A stretch of 64,000 nucleotides of DNA from Diphasiastrum complanatum (taxonomy: Eukaryota > Streptophyta > Lycopodiopsida > Lycopodiales > Lycopodiaceae). The stretch is from contig CM055103.1 of assembly GCA_029204225.1 (NCBI GenBank), positions 19,852,925-19,916,924 of the forward strand, read 5' to 3'. The translations under genes were made by a program, and so were the position numbers. This document shows positions 46,109 through 57,609 of the stretch, in pieces. The number at the start of each line of letters is the position of its first letter. Within the stretch, counting starts at the first letter, position 1. The notes below the pieces were generated by a model. The model was not told where the DNA came from. It did not search any database and worked only from the letters and a program-made list of their open reading frames with translations.

Positions 46109-47285
46109 TGTTGGAAATTAAGCCGACAATTGTCTCCTTGCTGAATGACTAATTTCTATTTTATAATTCTTCTTGCACGTTTATTGATCATTGATCTAGG
46201 GTCAGGTGAAACCAACTTTGGTTCTACGTCTGCTCATCTGATACTTGTAGGAATCACAAACTTAGACAACCAAATTATTTGAAGAATGTCTACAACGAGC
46301 TTCCGACTGATCTCCAACAAAGAGTAACCAATCATATCATAATTTCAAGTTCAGATATTAAGTTTAATTACGTTGAAGACTTGGCCATCTTCAAGGACTT
46401 CCAAGAACTAGCATCTAGAACAAGTCTGTAGATTTACACTACTTTTTCAACAGTCTGCAGAAATGCTCTAAGTGTTGCAACAGTCTACAGAAATACTCTA
46501 AGTGTCGCTACAGTCTACAGAAATGAACTATCTTTTACACGGTATTGGCTTTTCCTGAAAAGTGACAGTGTTGGTTTTTTTTCAAAAAAATGACACTTCA
46601 GCATCATTCACAAATTCAAGTTTCTGCGACAGTGTCGGCTTTTTTGCATTTCTCCGAAATGCAACAGTGTCGACTTTTCTCGAAAAGAAACACTTGTCTT
46701 AAACTTCTTCCTTTCAACTATTTTGAGAAATTTAACTTGTTTTAAGGGCACTGTCGATTTTTTAAAGGATAGTGTCGTCTTTTTAAGCGCATTGTCGGCT
46801 TTTTCACATAATCTCAAAGAGAGAAATCTCGACAATCATCTATTTTCAATGAGGAACGTTTCAGGCACTTTCCAGAATTCGCAAAGTGAGAGAAAGCCAC
46901 TTCACGTAAAATGCGAAGTGAGAGAATTTGCAACGTCGTCGTCCGCGTCAACATTCCATGATTTGTTGACCGTATATACTATGTATAGTTGTCACAAAAG
47001 CCAAATACTTTCAAGTACAGCGACTTACCTAATTAGGTGACAAACATTTACTGTAATTAATACATGGATGAATTGTATAAATATCCAAGCACACTCTATG
47101 TGATGCTCTTTCTATGAGACGAATGATTTTGAGCCTCCCAGTTACGTCGTCAGTTTGGTTGTAATTGTTATTTTATTGTGCTTCAGTGTAATATAGCAGC
47201 AACACGCTTTTCTATTTGTCTTTAACGTAGATAAATGCTTGTTGTGATTGAATGCACTTTATCGTTGTTTGATCGCGCTTGTTTA
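46109..47285 (+). repeat. Copia E 3' LTR
   Basis: Starts TGTTGGAAATTAAG after the polypurine tract. It contains a 30-bp tandem repeat (46451-46530), six or more copies of an AGTGTCGGCTTTTT-like motif (46564-46810) and a TATAAATA box (about 47075). The right end is not certain because no second copy is present. The gag stop of the minus-strand element lies at 47287. Confidence 0.7.
46451..46530 (+). repeat. 30-bp tandem repeat in LTR E
   Basis: Two full units and a partial third start with CAGTCT(G/A)CAGAAAT at 46451, 46481 and 46511. They lie upstream of the TATA box and could be enhancer-like. Confidence 0.9.
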
Positions 47286-47286
47286 C

Positions 47287-48435
47287 TCACTCTGATGTAT
47301 GCGGTGCTTCCAATTCTGTCAACTTGAAGGGTCCTTGGTGATGATGTAATTGATCATTCATACCCGTACGTAAATTTCTTGGAGGCCGCAATGGTGAAGA
47401 CCGAACTTCAGCTGTTACTATAGCAGCTTCAAGTTCCTCTTCTTCTTGCAGATGCTTAATCCACTGTCTCATATCCTGATATCTTTGTTTTTTAGCATTA
47501 AGATTCGGATAAACTTCCGATGTTGTTGGTGTATTGTTCAATGGTATAGAATCAGCAAGTACTGAATCCACTACTGGTTCTTTTTGCTTTTGTGCCCCGG
47601 TGACCACCATCAAGGGTGCACTTGGTTTATTATGAACTACCAATCCTTGCTTAATTGTTATCAAATTTACAGGTGCTGTAGCTGGTGGTGGCTTCGGTCT
47701 TGTTGGACAGTCTTTATAGCAATGCCCATATCCATAGTCACGAGAAAATGGTACAAATTTTTATTTATTTGGGCATTCTGCAACTCTGATTTTCTCCACA
47801 TGCAAAGCATCCAAGTGGTGCTCTGGCCCAATTTCTTGAGGCTTGTTGTTGAGCGGCAGCATAAATGGCATACTGTTTTGAAGATCCACCTTCCTGATCA
47901 TTACCATAGCTCCATTGCTCAGCACTTCCGTAATGTTCTGGTTCCATCAAATTGGCAAGAGGAGCGAAGTGCTTTGGTGGGGCACGCAAGGCTAGACGCT
48001 CCGAGTATCCAGAGTTGATTGTTGTAGTCTTGCTGCTGGATCACATTCAGATCTAAGACGTTTCGCCCTTTCGATGTAATCTCGAACCATTTCCCGCTTT
48101 CCCATCTTAATTTTACTTAAAAGTAGAAAAGGGTCTTCCATAAACTTCCACAGTTTGAACCGTGTGATAAGGGCTCGTTTAACAACCTCCCAATCTGTAC
48201 GTTCAGTTTCATCTTGGTTATAGTACCAATTTTGTGTTGTGTCTGTTAAGGCCATAGGAAACAACTTAAGTTTATCTTGAGGATAAATCTCACCGTAGAC
48301 CTCACAGGATTCATCATAGATCTGAAGAAATCGAACTGGATTTGTTAATCCATTATATTTGGGTAGATCCAATCGAGGTGCTCTTCTAACAATAATTGGA
48401 TTGACCTCCTGTGGAGCACCTTCAAGAGCAGCCAT
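47287..48435 (-). pseudogene. Athila/Tat-like gag
   Basis: Starts at ATG 48435-48433 with MAALEGAPQEVNPIIVRRAP and reads RLDLPKYNGLTNPVRFLQIY, then MALTDTTQNWYYNQ and FLLLSKIKMGKREMVRDYIE. This is the retrotransposon gag core (W..L..F..RF.......L..lkq...Esv.dY..R). The frame changes near 48000. A part near 47750-47700 has GYGHCYKDCP, a degraded zinc knuckle, and the last frame (47664-47287) is Glu-rich and ends at TGA 47289-47287. It may continue into pol beyond LTR E, which is not present. Confidence 0.75.
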
Positions 48436-49618
48436 TTAGATCAAATTGATAATGTGATTGGATATAGATTTTTCCAAAAACTATCTCAAATTAGATCTGC
48501 TAGCTCTATTCCATTTTTCAAGAATCTGATTCTATATGATGAAAAACTACCCAAAATTCGATCAATCAATACTTTTCAAAAATGATAAATCTCTCAGAGT
48601 CCAATTCAAAATATATCAGATCTGATCCAAATTTTGACAGAGACTTGATCTGGAAAATCAGAAACTAAAAATAGGACTGGCGAAGGTTGGCTCGGCGAAG
48701 GTTCAACAGTGCTATTTTGGGATAAAAGCTCTCTGAACACTTTTCTGGCAATTTCTTGGGAAATAACCTTCACCGATTTCTCGGATGGAAGATCTGACAC
48801 AGATAAAACTATGGACAATCGAACGAAGGTTTCTGACACAAGAAAATACAGTTTTTGTGATCTAGCGAGGGTAAAAATCAAGATTTTTTTGTGATCTGAT
48901 CAAGATAGATCTTCGTCGAACTCAAAACTAGTATTTTTATATAAATAGAATGTTTTGAAAACTCGTCAAAGGTTTTGGCGAAGGATCAAGAGTAATTTTT
49001 TACTGGTAATTTTGCAAAAAAGTGACTTTTTTGGCAAAAATATGACAATATGACAACTGATCCTTTGAAAACCTTTCTATTTTTTGTATTATTCTTCGTC
49101 GACCTGGCAGTAGATAGATCTGAATCACATCTAAGCACAGTGAATTGGGCGAAGGTTATTTTTCTATATTTTTTAGGATTTTGATAATTTTTGGTGTTTT
49201 TTGGTGGTTTTTCTGATGTTTCTGGAAATTTGCTGGGAATTAATCTTCGCCTTTCAAACTGAAGGTTCTGTAAACAAAATTGAAGGTGTTTGTAACTCGG
49301 CGAAGGCTTCCTGAAGGAGGATACAAAGTTATGGGCTCTGATGACACTTTTTGTCTCTTTTTGACCAAATTTGACCGATTTTTGTTATTTTCTCTGATAT
49401 CTCAGATCCAAATGGATGTTAAGATTAGTGATCTGAATGGCTTTCCTTGTTTAATAATCAGATTAGATTTCAAACAAGCAAATTCACTCAAAATCTAGCA
49501 AAATCAATCCCAAACTATTCCTACAATGCAGTTTTAACACTATTCATGCCACGACAAGATGCCTAATGCAAGCTAACCATCAGCCAAACATGCTGCAAAC
49601 TGAAAAATTGGCGTAGCT
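48436..49618 (-). other. Leader of the Athila/Tat-like element
   Basis: About 1.2 kb between the LTR junction and gag, with no known gene. A motif GGCGAAGGTT/CTTCGCC recurs (for example near 48678, 48963, 49147, 49302), suggesting a degenerate repeat. Confidence 0.5.
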
Positions 49619-49639
49619 TCCCGGCAACGATGCCAAAAT
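49619..49639 (-). promoter_or_regulatory. Athila/Tat-type primer-binding leader start
   Basis: On the minus strand, TTTTGGCATCGTTGCCGGG directly follows an LTR end (...CCACTACA). It resembles the TTTGGCGCCGTTGCCGGGGA sequence found after 5' LTRs of plant Tat/Athila elements. Confidence 0.75.
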
Positions 49640-50368
49640 TGTAGTGGGTTTCTTTCCTTGTCTAACCTAAATCCAAGATCTAGTCAATCTAGCATCAAAG
49701 AGACGAAGTTAGTTGTCACGCGGAGGTTCGTTCCCATGAGAGCGATAGTATATTTCAGATTTCAACATGAATGGAGGATCTAACACTAACATCCATTAAT
49801 ACTAAGCATTAACACTACATCCATTAACCCTAAATCCACAACAATTATAGAAACTTACTCTTCTCTCTCTCCCTTTCTCTCTCACAAAAAGCATAAGAAA
49901 TAGCAATCCCAATAATGATCAAATCCAACAATTAGCAAAATCCAAAGAAAGCATGAGAAATAAAGGAGAAGAGAGGAAGAGCAAGGACATTCATCAATCC
50001 ATTTCTAAAGAAAACCAATCTGCTTTATTGAAATGAGGAAATGAACATGAGGAACAACTCGAGTTGGTCCCTTTTTATAGTAGAGAGGAGGACCCTGGCC
50101 TCTGAATCCTATTGGTCCAGTCTTGCCTCTCTTTTTATTCAAATTTAAAAAAGAGTGGGAACCATCAAAATTGGAGGAAAACCCAACTTTATTCACTAAC
50201 TTGACATTTAGGCCCTGTGACATTAAAAGTCCCGCAAAAAGGCCTAAAGTCCTTTTATTGACTTTCTAATTAATCATCAAATAACTATGTGATCATTAGG
50301 TTGGACTTACACACACAGGGTGCCAAATCCCTCTCACTTATTAGCTAGGGTTAGGGTTGCCTTGGGAT
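49640..50368 (-). repeat. 5' LTR of the Athila/Tat-like element (outer end uncertain)
   Basis: Ends CACTACA before the leader. A CTATAAAAAGGGACC TATA box lies near 50075, and CATGGGAACGAACC near 49735 resembles the GGGATCGACC-type segment of these LTRs. The upstream end is unclear because element F inserted nearby. Confidence 0.6.
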
Positions 50369-50373
50369 CCGCA

Positions 50374-51027
50374 TGTGAGAGATTTCAACTAGTTTAGTCT
50401 AGTTTAGTCACATTTTGGTAAATTGTCAATAAGAGGCCAAAACTCATTTTAGACCTAGAGATAAACTTTTTGAAGCTATATTAGTTTAAAATACATTCAA
50501 TAAACACTTTTGGAAAGTGTGGGAAAGCTGGTAGTTGAGTTTGAGAGAGATTCTAATTTGAACTTTGGGTACATTGAATCTAGACCCAGAAATAATAGGG
50601 TTTACATTTTGGAGGGAAAGCCAAGTGGCCAAATAGGGTTTGGAAACTCTATAAAAGGATGTAACTCATGGAGAGACACATCTTCTCTCTTCTCTCTCTC
50701 ATTTCATCATTATACATGGTTCTCTTTGGGTTCTACTACTCATTGGTGCACTATCTTGGTGTTATCTTGCAATCTTGTGTGTAGAATGATCATTTATTGC
50801 TATTTTTGATTTCACACGTGTGAAATACAGTAGGGTATTGTAATTGTATGGACAACAAACATATTTTATGTTGTGGCTCATGTTTGATCAATATCTCTTA
50901 GAGTTTGCATCTCATTTTGTGTGTAGATGCTGATTTTTCTACATTGGCATGATTGTTGGTTTGCTCCTTATTGTAACCAAAGATTTGGAACATGGATTGG
51001 ATCTTGAATGATCTGAAATCCTTTACA
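50374..51027 (+). repeat. Element F 5' LTR
   Basis: TGTGAGAG...CCTTTACA, 654 bases. TATAAAA at 50650 is 276 bases from the LTR start. The 14-base palindrome TTCACACGTGTGAA is at 50811-50824. Confidence 0.97.
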
Positions 51028-51039
51028 TGTTATCAGAGC
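51028..51039 (+). promoter_or_regulatory. Element F primer-binding site
   Basis: TGTTATCAGAGC, one base different from the initiator tRNA-Met site used by A and K. Confidence 0.85.
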
Positions 51040-51628
51040 TCTTGTGTTTCAGGTTATGAAAGGATCATCCATCTTTAGCAAGGATTTGGAGGAGTTACCA
51101 ATGCTAGAGCATGCTAGATTGATTTCTACTCAAAAATCAGCATTTTTGCATGTGTAGAATTGATCTTTTGTAGGTCAAAACTCAATATAGGGTTATATAC
51201 TTGATCAATTACAATTTCACACTTGGTTTACTAGATTTAGATGATTTTTGGTGCATTAGGAAGGTCTCATTGGAGTCTACAAGAAGATATACCAAGTTTC
51301 TAGAAATCGCATGTAGAATTTGAGATATTCAATTTTTTGTGATTTTGTCAAAACCCTAATTTTGATTGTATCTCTAGTTTGTGAAGTTATTGAACTTCAT
51401 TTGAGTGTGTTTCAATCTTAGAAAGTGGCAAGAATCATTAGATTGAGGATAGATCATAGGTTGATCAAGATTTCACTATTCTATGTGTTGAGTTTCTAGT
51501 TAGAAGTGCTAGAAGAGATTTGAGAGGTTCCATATCTTTGTGATTTCTTCTTGAGTTTATTTTTTGAGATTCAAGAGAGTGCTTTGTGCATTGGAACAGG
51601 TTGAAAGAGAAGATCAGGTCACTTCAAC
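51040..51628 (+). other. Element F leader
   Basis: About 590 bases between PBS and gag, AT-rich, with no frame or repeat of note. Confidence 0.7.
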
Positions 51629-52960
51629 ATGGCTACAAGTGGTGGATTTATGTTGGAGAGCAATGATAGGCTTACCTCAATCAACTATTCTACTTGGAAG
51701 GTGAGAATGGAGTCCTTATTGGGATGAATGAGTTGATGGAGATTGTTGCAGGTGTGGAGGAGAGACCTCAAGCACCTCAAGATCAAGTGAGGTATGACAA
51801 GAGAGCAAAGAAAGCTCTACACATGATTAAGATGAATGTTACCAATGAACTTCTCAAGGAAGTTGGTAAGTGCACATCATCTTTGGAGGCTTGAGAAGCT
51901 TTGAAGAAGCTTTATGAATCCAAGTCTACATCAAGAGTGCTTACTCTTAGGAGGCAAATCTTTCAAAGTTTGCAAAAGAAGGAAGAGAGTACTCATGCTT
52001 TTGTTTTGAGGGTTAAGGCATTCAATGATGAGTTAGCATGTATTGATGAAAGCATTAAGGAGGTAGAGCTTGTTCAAGTTATACTTAATGGCTTGTTGGA
52101 TGATCATGCTAATCTTGTTCAAAGTTTTGCTATTCAAAAGACTTTGCCAAGTATTGTGGATTTGCAAGAGATCTTGGTGAATGAGGAGTATAGGCTTCAA
52201 TCAAGAGGAGGTGGATCTACATCGACATCTCATTGTGAAGAGGATGCTATGTTCATCAAAGACAAGTTCAAGGGCAAAGGAAAAGGCAAGTGGTCTAAAG
52301 GGTAAGATCAAGGTGAGACTTCCTCTTTTGGCAAAAAGAAAGATAAGTCTAAGTTGAAATGCTTTTATTGTGGAATCAAAGGGCATTTTGCAAATGAATG
52401 TTTGAAGAAGCAAAGAGATGAAGGTAGCAAGCAAATCAACTTTACTACTAATGATAAGGGTCTAGGTGGTGGTGATTCTCTTTTGATGTGTCCATCAAGT
52501 CCAATATCAAGTGAAGGTGACAAAGATTCATGGTGGATTGATAGTGGAGCTAGCTCACACATGACTAGTCACAAGGAGTTCTTTACTTTTTTGGTCACTT
52601 ATGATGGAGCCAAAAAAGCAATTCACATGGCCAATGGTGGTGAGTGTGTGATTGAAGGTATTGGTTCAATTTCTGTTTGTCTCTCTACTAGTAGGAAAGC
52701 AAGACTTGATGGTGTTCTTTACATTCCTTTACTTTCACAGAATTTGCTAAGTGTTGGTCAAATGATAAAGAAAGGATACATGGTAAAGTTTGGTGGTGAT
52801 GTTTGTTTCATTACAAAGGAAAAAATCTTGGTTGCTAGGGGCAATAGACAAGGTAGACTTTTCAAGCTTGATGCTTTTGTTATGGCTAACAAAAAGGATG
52901 GAATGGAAAAGGAAATTGGTCTCAACTTTTCAAAGTTACCTTTTAGCATCAATAAGATTG
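51629..52960 (+). pseudogene. Element F gag and protease
   Basis: ATG 51629 starts MATSGGFMLESNDRLTSINY, STWKVRMESLL, then a TGA after a small deletion. It resumes at 51727 with MNELMEIVAGVEERPQAPQD and runs, with a stop after SSLEA, through LTLRRQIFQSLQKKEESTHA. After a TAA at 52303 comes the zinc knuckle CFYCGIKGHFANEC (intact, about 52360) and protease WWIDSGASSHMTSHKEF (about 52535), then VLYIPLLSQNLLSVGQMI. The frame from 52354 stays open past protease to 53403. Gag resembles element A closely. Confidence 0.93.
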
Positions 52961-53403
52961 GTGGTTCTTATGCAAAGTCTAACAAGCTTCCTTATGCTAG
53001 ATCTACTTCAAGATCTAATATGCTTCTTGGAGATGTTCATCTTTGTGCTAACTTGGCTAGTCTTGAGGATAATGATGGTGTCTCAATGGTTCTTCATGGC
53101 AAGTGCAAGCATGCAAAAGGTAAGGAAAGAGCTAACTTCATCAATGGAGGTGAAGGTTCTTCCTTGGAAAAGATTGTTGTTAATGATTTCTTTGATCATA
53201 TGTCAAAAGATGTTGCTAGGTGCATGCATGAAGGAGGTGGTTCTTCTACATTCTTCGGGATGAGTCCAAGAAAGTCATTTTTCCAGCAAGTGGAGTCACA
53301 TGTCTTCATAAAGAGAGTAGATCAAATGGTTCTATCAAGAGACTTAGTGAGGGAGATAGTCACAAGTCAAGAAGAAGAGAAGTATGTGAAGAGTTCAAAG
53401 TAG
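52961..53403 (+). other. Element F frame 1 end: integrase-start-like, then unrecognised
   Basis: Continues the protease frame. SNKLPYARSTSRSN (about 52980) matches SHRLAYSRSTSRSK of element A just before its integrase core. After LLGDVHLCANLASLEDNDGV the expected catalytic segments do not appear. The rest (NDFFDHMSKDVARCMHEGGG, SPRKSFFQQVESHVFIKRVD) is not recognised. The pre-integrase zinc site is missing. Confidence 0.6.
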
Positions 53404-54236
53404 GATGTACTTTGAATGATGTCATTGTGAATGATAGTGATGAAGAATCATTATCATATGATTCATTACCTAAAACATTGAGTAGAAGTTCTTGTTTGAA
53501 AAAAGAGAGTACTTCAATCATCCTTATGTTGAAGGTACTAATCATATTTTTCATGGCTTCTAATATTTTTGAGGTTTCTACTTCTTATGATGCAATCATT
53601 AAGAGGGAGTCTTATGAAGGAAAGAGCAATGGAAGATTGGTTCTTGGGAAGATCCAAGGCATGGATCTCACATCTCTTCATCAACTCAAAGGACTCTATG
53701 ATTGTGAATTGATCACTCATGATCAAGATGGCAAAAGGTTGGTTGGAGAAGACTACATGGAGCAAATCGAGAGGCAATTTCTTCAAGGCAAGGGAGATCT
53801 CATTGGTGAGCTTATTGAGGTTCTGTACGAACTCAAGAGGGCTGGATTTCTTAGGCGTGATACTCATCTTCACCTACTCTACTTCATGTTGGATGAAAAG
53901 TTTGGAATCTATCTTTTGATTTATGATGGTGACATTGGCGACATTGTTTTCACTAACCTTTGTGGAAGATCAAGATCAAGCATTGATGAGATCTTGTTGA
54001 ATCTAGATCATATGTTTGAGAGGGAGTATTTCCAGAGGTTTCGGTCTGAAGATATTCATATCTTTGATATCTTTGATGATCAAGAGAAAGGTAAGCAAGT
54101 GGAAGCGACTCACTTTGCTTTACTCACATGTTTTGGAGAATTTTCTTGTGTAGATGATGCTATGCAAGTGGATATTGGTTCTCATGGTTTTCATACTGGA
54201 AAAGCAAGTAATGGATCTGGAAAACAAGTTCAATGA
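53404..54236 (+). other. Element F frame 2: diverged RT-like sequence with permuted linker
   Basis: Open frame of about 275 codons. Residues encoded near 53695-53760 (LYDCELITHDQDGKRLVGED, then YMEQ) line up with LYDWDMWQMDV...EEDIYMEQ of element A. EVLYELKRAGF lines up with KSLYGLKQAPR, and LLYFMLDEKFGIYLLIYDGD with SLYFRLNENDITLLLIYVDD. The catalytic YVDD is replaced by YDGD. After this comes EKGKQVEATHFALLTCFGEF, which matches EKGKQVVDNSNFAFLTSFDE of A, but in A that piece precedes RT. The order is therefore changed. The protein cannot be a normal RT. Whether it is expressed is unknown. Confidence 0.6.
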
Positions 54237-55209
54237 CTTTGATGATCAAGAGGAAGATCAAGAGGTTGGTCTCAAAGGGCTTCAACAACAAAAAAGGAAA
54301 GGTGACAATTTGGAGCTAGTCAAGAGCATCAAAGGAGAGGTAATTGGCAAAAATGTTATGGATCTATTTTTGCAGCTTATTGAAGACTCAAGTAAGGTCA
54401 AAGGAGCATCAAGGAAGTTTTTTTCAAGTTTACTATACTTGTTCTATCTCATGTTTGAGCTATTTCATGTGGATGTGTGCAAATTGTCAAGATATGGACA
54501 AACTAGCTACATTGTCTTGCAATATCTTATTGTTGGAGTTGTACTAACATTATTGGCTAGTTTTGCTGATGGAAATGAAGTTATTGGAGGTTCATTATGT
54601 CACTCATCCATGGCTAAGTTCTCAAGAGTTGAGCTACTTGGTGCCAATACTTGGAGATTGTCAATTTTTGGTGAGTTCATGGTCATTTTCTTGTGTCAAG
54701 TAGATCTTGAAGATGGACTAGTGCAAACTACTTGGTTTATGGAGTCATGTGGTGCTAGATTTGCATCATTAATGTACTCACCTACTCATGGATCTCCAAG
54801 GTTTGATGGTTTCTTGTGGCAAGATGGAGATGGAGGCTCATTCATGGAGTTTTATGGTGGAGACATATCAAGAAAGGACAAAGTTGGAGGACACAAGCAA
54901 GCAAATGGTCATCACTCACATTTATTGTTTGGTTGCTGTAATTTTCTAGAGAGTACAAAGTTTGAAACATGCAGGAATCATTTCATTCACATTCTATTTG
55001 GTTCTTCATGTTCTAGTTATATCTTGATGTGTAAAATTGATGTAAGAAATAGTGAAGCATCCAATTTGGACACTATTCTCTATATCAATTATGAAAGATA
55101 CTTTAGAACCTTAGAAAGAAGATCTATACTTAGGATGGAGATCATTCTAAAGTTGGATCAAAGTTCTATTGTCAAAACTATGCCAAAACTAGTTGAAGAG
55201 GGAGTGTGA
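54154..55209 (+). other. Element F frame 3: 351-codon frame, mostly unrecognised
   Basis: Begins in overlap with frame 2 and ends at the TGA inside the 3' LTR. It carries a hydrophobic stretch (FFSSLLYLFYLMFELFHVDV and YIVLQYLIVGVVLTLLASFA) that could span a membrane, and Cys- and Gly-rich parts near the end. Only the C terminus resembles copia pol (RSILRM and KLVEEGV against SNLRMC and NVEEGV of A). RNase H motifs (DSD, STEAEY) are not seen. The open length in a decaying element is unusual, but chance has not been excluded. Confidence 0.5.
55195..55204 (+). promoter_or_regulatory. Element F polypurine tract
   Basis: GAAGAGGGAG, identical to element A. It also codes for the last residues of the frame (EEG), with the stop codon TGA inside the LTR. 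Confidence 0.9.
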
Positions 55210-55858
55210 GAGATTTCAACTAGTTTAGTCTAGTTTAGTCACATTTTGGTAAATTGTCAATAAGAGGCCAAAACTCATTTTAGACTTAGAGATAAACTTT
55301 TTGAAGTTATATTAGTTTAAAATACATTCAATAAACACTTTTGAAAAGTGTGAGAAAGTTGGTAGTTGAGTTTGAGAGAGATTCAAATTTGAACTTTGGG
55401 TACATTGAATCTAGACCCAAAAATAGTAGGGTTTACATTTTGGAGGGAAAGACAAGTGGCCAAATAGGGTTTGGAAACTCTATAAAAGGATGTAACTAAT
55501 GGAGAGACACATCTTCTCTCTTCTCTCTCTCATTTCATCATTATACATGGTTCTCTTTGGGTTCTACTACTCATTGGTGCACTATCTTGGTGTTATCTTG
55601 CAATCTTGTGTGTAGAATGATCATTTATTGCTATTTTTGATTCCACACGTGTGAAATACAGTAGGGTATTGTAATTGTACGGACAACAAACATATTTTAT
55701 ATTTTGGTTCATGTTTGATCAATATTTCTTAGAGTTTGCATCTCATTTTGTGTGTAGATGCTGATTTTTCTACATTGACATGATTGTTGGTTTGCTCCTT
55801 ATTGTAACCAAAGATTTGGGACATGGATTGGATCTTGAATGATCTGAAATCCTTCACA
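55205..55858 (+). repeat. Element F 3' LTR
   Basis: 654 bases, same length and TATA position (55481) as the 5' LTR. The palindrome is changed by one base (TCCACACGTGTGAA, 55642-55655). Confidence 0.97.
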
Positions 55859-55863
55859 CCGCA

Positions 55864-57609
55864 AACCCTCCAACACCAACTCAATTCTCCATGAAGAAAA
55901 AATAGTAACGATTATTGCCCTGTGGCTCGAGTCAGTTTTCTTCTTTAGTAAGACACCTTGTGAAATGCTTCTAACCTATTTGGCCATTACTTCTAACCTT
56001 GTGATCTTAATAAATGAAATTAGTGCTTTCATAAGAAATGAGGACAATGTACAAACTAGCAAATTGACAACAATTGTATTGCTAGGTGAATTTCTACACA
56101 GAGAGTCGAGATTGATTTTCATGAAAAATGATCGATAATTGGGAGCAATTAGGTCAGGTAGATTCAATTCAACCAAGATTGAGATCTATGGCAACAACTC
56201 TCATTAACCAAAGCTTTCTACCAACACATGCATATCATGAAATCGCTAGCGTTAATAGTCAGTATTATATCAACTATGATGAATTTCAAAGACAGTACAA
56301 TTTTAGATGTTGGGCATTAAAATTTAACATTCTGTTAAAAAATGTTATACACACAGTCTATTTTCTTATTGTTGTTTCAACTATTTTGTTAAGAAAATGT
56401 TCTGAAATCATAATACCAAAAGCACATCAAAGCAGTATTGTTAAAATGATAGATATCTATCATAGATTGATAGAAACAATGGCATCAGTAAAGTCATTAT
56501 TCTTGAACTGGAATACATTCCATGACAACACCCTAGTACATGAGAGGCACATACAAATATTTTACACTATACTATTGACAAAAACATTTTGGATAATATA
56601 TTGGACACTTAACTTTATATATTAAACTCAAAATGATAATCTTACTCTATTTTTTGATGAAGTTTTATACATGGGCATGTCTCATTTATTCATAATGTGG
56701 TTATTGATACAAAATGTTTTCTTGCTCAATAGTCATGCATTCATGAACTAAAATCCATGTGAGATATGACAAAGCATGACTGACAAAGTTCATATAATCA
56801 TCACCATTACAAAGATAACAATTTTATAATAATCAATAATTAGTAAAACAATTATTTTGCTGTAGAATTTCTTATGCATTTATTCAAAAAATTTCGAATC
56901 ACTATTCCTAAAATATATGAATTCAACAACAATTCATTATTTTGAATCACACGTAAACTCCTACTACACATTAAAAAATTTGTATTTTGGATACAACATT
57001 TCAATCAACCATTGGAATGAAATGACTCATGCACAATCTGAAAAGGACTGACATTATAAAGGGCTAACACATAGATGTAAATGTTTATGAAGCTAGCCTT
57101 CATTTCTAGTTAAATATAAATTTAATAAATGATTATTTTAATGAATATTATCTTAAAATAACAATACTGTTTTGAATTTATTCTAAAATTATATTCTCAA
57201 AAAATTTAATGAATGTTATTAAAATTGGAAATATTTTTTATCTTTTAAAATATTAAAATTTATCAATAGAATATAAAGTTCTTAGTTATGATAAAACTAA
57301 AGATAAGATTCTTCTTAAAAAAATTTAAAGTCTCCAAATATAATGTATATTTAAATAAATATTTTTAAAATTAGAATTTGTGTGTTATTGACCTAAATTA
57401 CATAAATCTTTTTGAACATGTACAAATTATTATTGTGAAAAATTAAAATTTAAAAAAAAATTAATTTAATTTATATTGCATTCATAAAAAAAATTTAAAT
57501 AAAGAAATTTAAATATTTTAAATTATTTACTACTAGATAGTTTTTTAAATAATTAGAATAATTTTTGTTGTTGATTTTCGTATTTTTATATTTAATGATT
57601 TTGTTTTTT
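55864..57609. other. AT-rich region with one unidentified frame
   Basis: No known gene. A 165-codon frame at 56128-56625 has a hydrophobic segment (NVIHTVYFLIVVSTILL) and no recognised domain. A core of 57160-57600 is extremely AT-rich, with A and T runs. Copia H is cut where this region begins. Confidence 0.45.

Larger units (their letters stand above)
50374..55858 (+). mobile_element. Copia element F, complete ends, rearranged non-autonomous interior
   Basis: 5,485 bases with 654-bp LTRs and target duplication ccgca (50369-50373 and 55859-55863). About 19 substitutions separate the LTRs (about 2.9%). Interior: PBS, leader, gag, protease, a fragment resembling the start of integrase, and then 2.2 kb of long frames without an intact RT or RNase H. 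The polypurine tract and the pol end VEEGV are kept. It is clearly a copia lineage related to A, but it cannot encode its own replication enzymes. Confidence 0.95.

Noticed and set aside
50345-50357. AGGGTTAGGGTT, telomere-like
   Set aside because: Only two units, inside an LTR region. Too short for an interstitial telomere tract.
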